This document shows, piece by piece, positions 6,513-7,604 of a stretch of 7,604 nt of DNA. Both the position numbers and the translations under genes were made by a program. Positions within the stretch are counted from its first letter, which is position 1. Every line of letters starts with the position of its first letter. The notes beneath the pieces are model-generated. The model had not been told where the DNA came from. It did not search any database and saw nothing but the letters and a program-made list of their open reading frames with translations. Source of the DNA: an uncultured Saprospiraceae bacterium (GTDB lineage: Bacteria; Bacteroidota; Bacteroidia; Chitinophagales; Saprospiraceae); assembly GCA_937942465.1 (NCBI GenBank), contig CALDEO010000231.1, positions 1 to 7,604 on the forward strand. The letters run 5' to 3'.

Positions 6513-7604
6513 ATGAATTTTGAACTTACTGAAGAACAATTAGCTGTCAAAGAAGCAGCTCGCGAGTTTACTCAGCAAGAATTATTGCCTGGGGTAATCG
6601 ATCGAGATCGAGATATGAAATATCCTACCGAGCAAATAAAAATGATGGGTGAGATGGGATTTCTCGGAATGATGGTCGATCCTAAGTATAACGGAGGAGG
6701 TATGGATAGCATGTCTTATGTACTAGCAATGGAAGAGCTGTCTAAGGTAGATAACTCATGCTCTGTAGTCATGTCTGTTAATAATAGTCTTGTATGTGCA
6801 GGGTTGGAGGCACATGGTACCGAAGAGCAAAAACAGAAGTACTTGACTAAAGTTGCTTCTGGTGAGTGGATCGGAGCATTCTGTCTATCTGAGCCGGAGG
6901 CTGGTAGTGATGCAACTCATCAGCGTACTACAGCAATAGATATGGGAGACCACTACATACTGAATGGTACCAAAAACTGGATCACCAATGGTAGCACAAG
7001 TAGTATGCACCTTGTGATCGCTCAGACGGATGCAGATAAAGGACATAGAGGGATCAATGCATTTATAGTAGAAGCAAGCTGGGACGGTGTCACGGTAGGA
7101 GGTAAAGAAGATAAACTAGGGATAAGAGCATCGGATACACATACCCTGATGTATCAGGATGTAAAAGTGCCTAAAGAAAATAGAATAGGAGAGGACGGAT
7201 TTGGTTTTAAATTCGCCATGAAAGTACTTGCTGGTGGTAGAATAGGTATCGCAGCACAGGCGCTAGGCATCGCTCAAGGAGCATACGAGTTGGCATTGAA
7301 ATATGCCAAAGAGAGAGAAGCATTTGGCAAGCCTATAGCAAAGCATCAAGCGATTGCATTCAAGCTAGCTGATATGGCTACGGAGATACAAGCAGCAAGA
7401 CTGATGGTATATAGAGCAGCATGGCTCAAGGATCAAGGTGAGGACTATGCTGGTGCTAGTAGTATGGCCAAGCTATTTGCATCAGATATTGCAATGAAGC
7501 ATACAGTCGAAGCAGTACAGATACACGGTGGATATGGATTTGTCAAAGAATATCATGTAGAGCGGCTCATGAGAGATGCTAAGATCACACAGATCTATGA
7601 AGGG
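6513..7604 (+). CDS. Acyl-CoA dehydrogenase, short-chain type (C-terminus cut off by window edge)
   Basis: This flavoenzyme forms the 2,3-double bond of acyl-CoA using FAD and passes electrons to electron-transfer flavoprotein. The 364 codons present translate as MNFELTEEQLAVKEAAREFT and stay open to the edge. Signature 1 is CLSEPEAGSDA (124-134). Signature 2 is QIHGGYGFVKEYHVERLMRD (336-355), a full match to the PROSITE pattern PS00073. REAFGKPIAKHQ contains the RxxFGxP FAD-contact motif. The catalytic base is E363 in ITQIYEG, the position used by short/medium-chain, butyryl- and glutaryl-type enzymes. These features suggest a short-chain (butyryl-CoA-like) dehydrogenase, but substrate cannot be fixed from sequence, and branched-chain or other acyl-CoAs are possible. 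Usual length is about 380, so only about 15 residues are missing. The ATG at 6513 fits the family's N-terminus. No etf gene is in view. Upstream, CATTTTTG at 6477-6484 is one base off TAnnTTTG, so an own promoter is possible but weak. Confidence 0.96.
   Translation, partial: MNFELTEEQLAVKEAAREFTQQELLPGVIDRDRDMKYPTEQIKMMGEMGFLGMMVDPKYNGGGMDSMSYVLAMEELSKVDNSCSVVMSVNNSLVCAGLEAHGTEEQKQKYLTKVASGEWIGAFCLSEPEAGSDATHQRTTAIDMGDHYILNGTKNWITNGSTSSMHLVIAQTDADKGHRGINAFIVEASWDGVTVGGKEDKLGIRASDTHTLMYQDVKVPKENRIGEDGFGFKFAMKVLAGGRIGIAAQALGIAQGAYELALKYAKEREAFGKPIAKHQAIAFKLADMATEIQAARLMVYRAAWLKDQGEDYAGASSMAKLFASDIAMKHTVEAVQIHGGYGFVKEYHVERLMRDAKITQIYEG

Noticed and set aside
1..7604. Mobile elements, CRISPR arrays, tRNA/rRNA genes, defence or biosynthetic clusters
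   Set aside because: I saw no transposase or integrase frames, no regularly spaced repeats, no cloverleaf or rRNA-like sequence; the genes are mainly housekeeping or envelope types.

Overview
The window looks like chromosomal core sequence from a member of the Bacteroidota. The pointers are: AT-rich DNA, starts mostly without a Shine-Dalgarno sequence, a TTG-N17-TACCTTTG promoter (the Bacteroidota sigma factor pattern), signal peptides ending in SAQ or SSQ, a DUF3109 protein, a DUF4286 protein, and a TonB with proline tracts and a PGCE motif. The citrate synthase is of the mitochondrial-like type I, which to my recollection fits Saprospiria-like lineages better than typical Flavobacteriia. 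That finer placement is inference.

Layout. Positions 1-266 (minus strand) hold the N-terminal part of a cysteine-cluster DUF3109 protein. A 312-base divergent intergenic region follows. From 579 on everything reads on the plus strand: a small exported helical protein (579-1001), a complete citrate synthase (1067-2371), the glycine cleavage H protein (2385-2774), a small VanZ-family membrane protein (2837-3184) and a TonB-type energy transducer (3188-4105). A strong intrinsic terminator (4134-4180) closes this block. A new unit starts from a well-formed promoter at 4191-4218: an exported TPR protein (4340-6151), a DUF4286 protein (6158-6472) and an acyl-CoA dehydrogenase that runs off the right edge (6513-7604) just after its catalytic glutamate.

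How the genes fit together. Citrate synthase, GcvH and acyl-CoA dehydrogenase are central-metabolism enzymes (TCA cycle entry, glycine/one-carbon metabolism, fatty-acid or branched-chain acyl-CoA oxidation). VanZ, TonB and the TPR protein belong to the envelope. The tight spacing (13 bases citrate synthase to gcvH, 3 bases vanZ to tonB, 6 bases TPR to DUF4286) suggests operons that mix the two classes, with no obvious single pathway. No mobile element, CRISPR array, tRNA, rRNA or defence system is visible, and I found no convincing evidence of a new multi-gene system. The most unusual points are an extra N-terminal membrane segment on TonB, the eukaryotic-type citrate synthase, an inverted repeat overlapping a promoter, and the unrecognised small exported protein.
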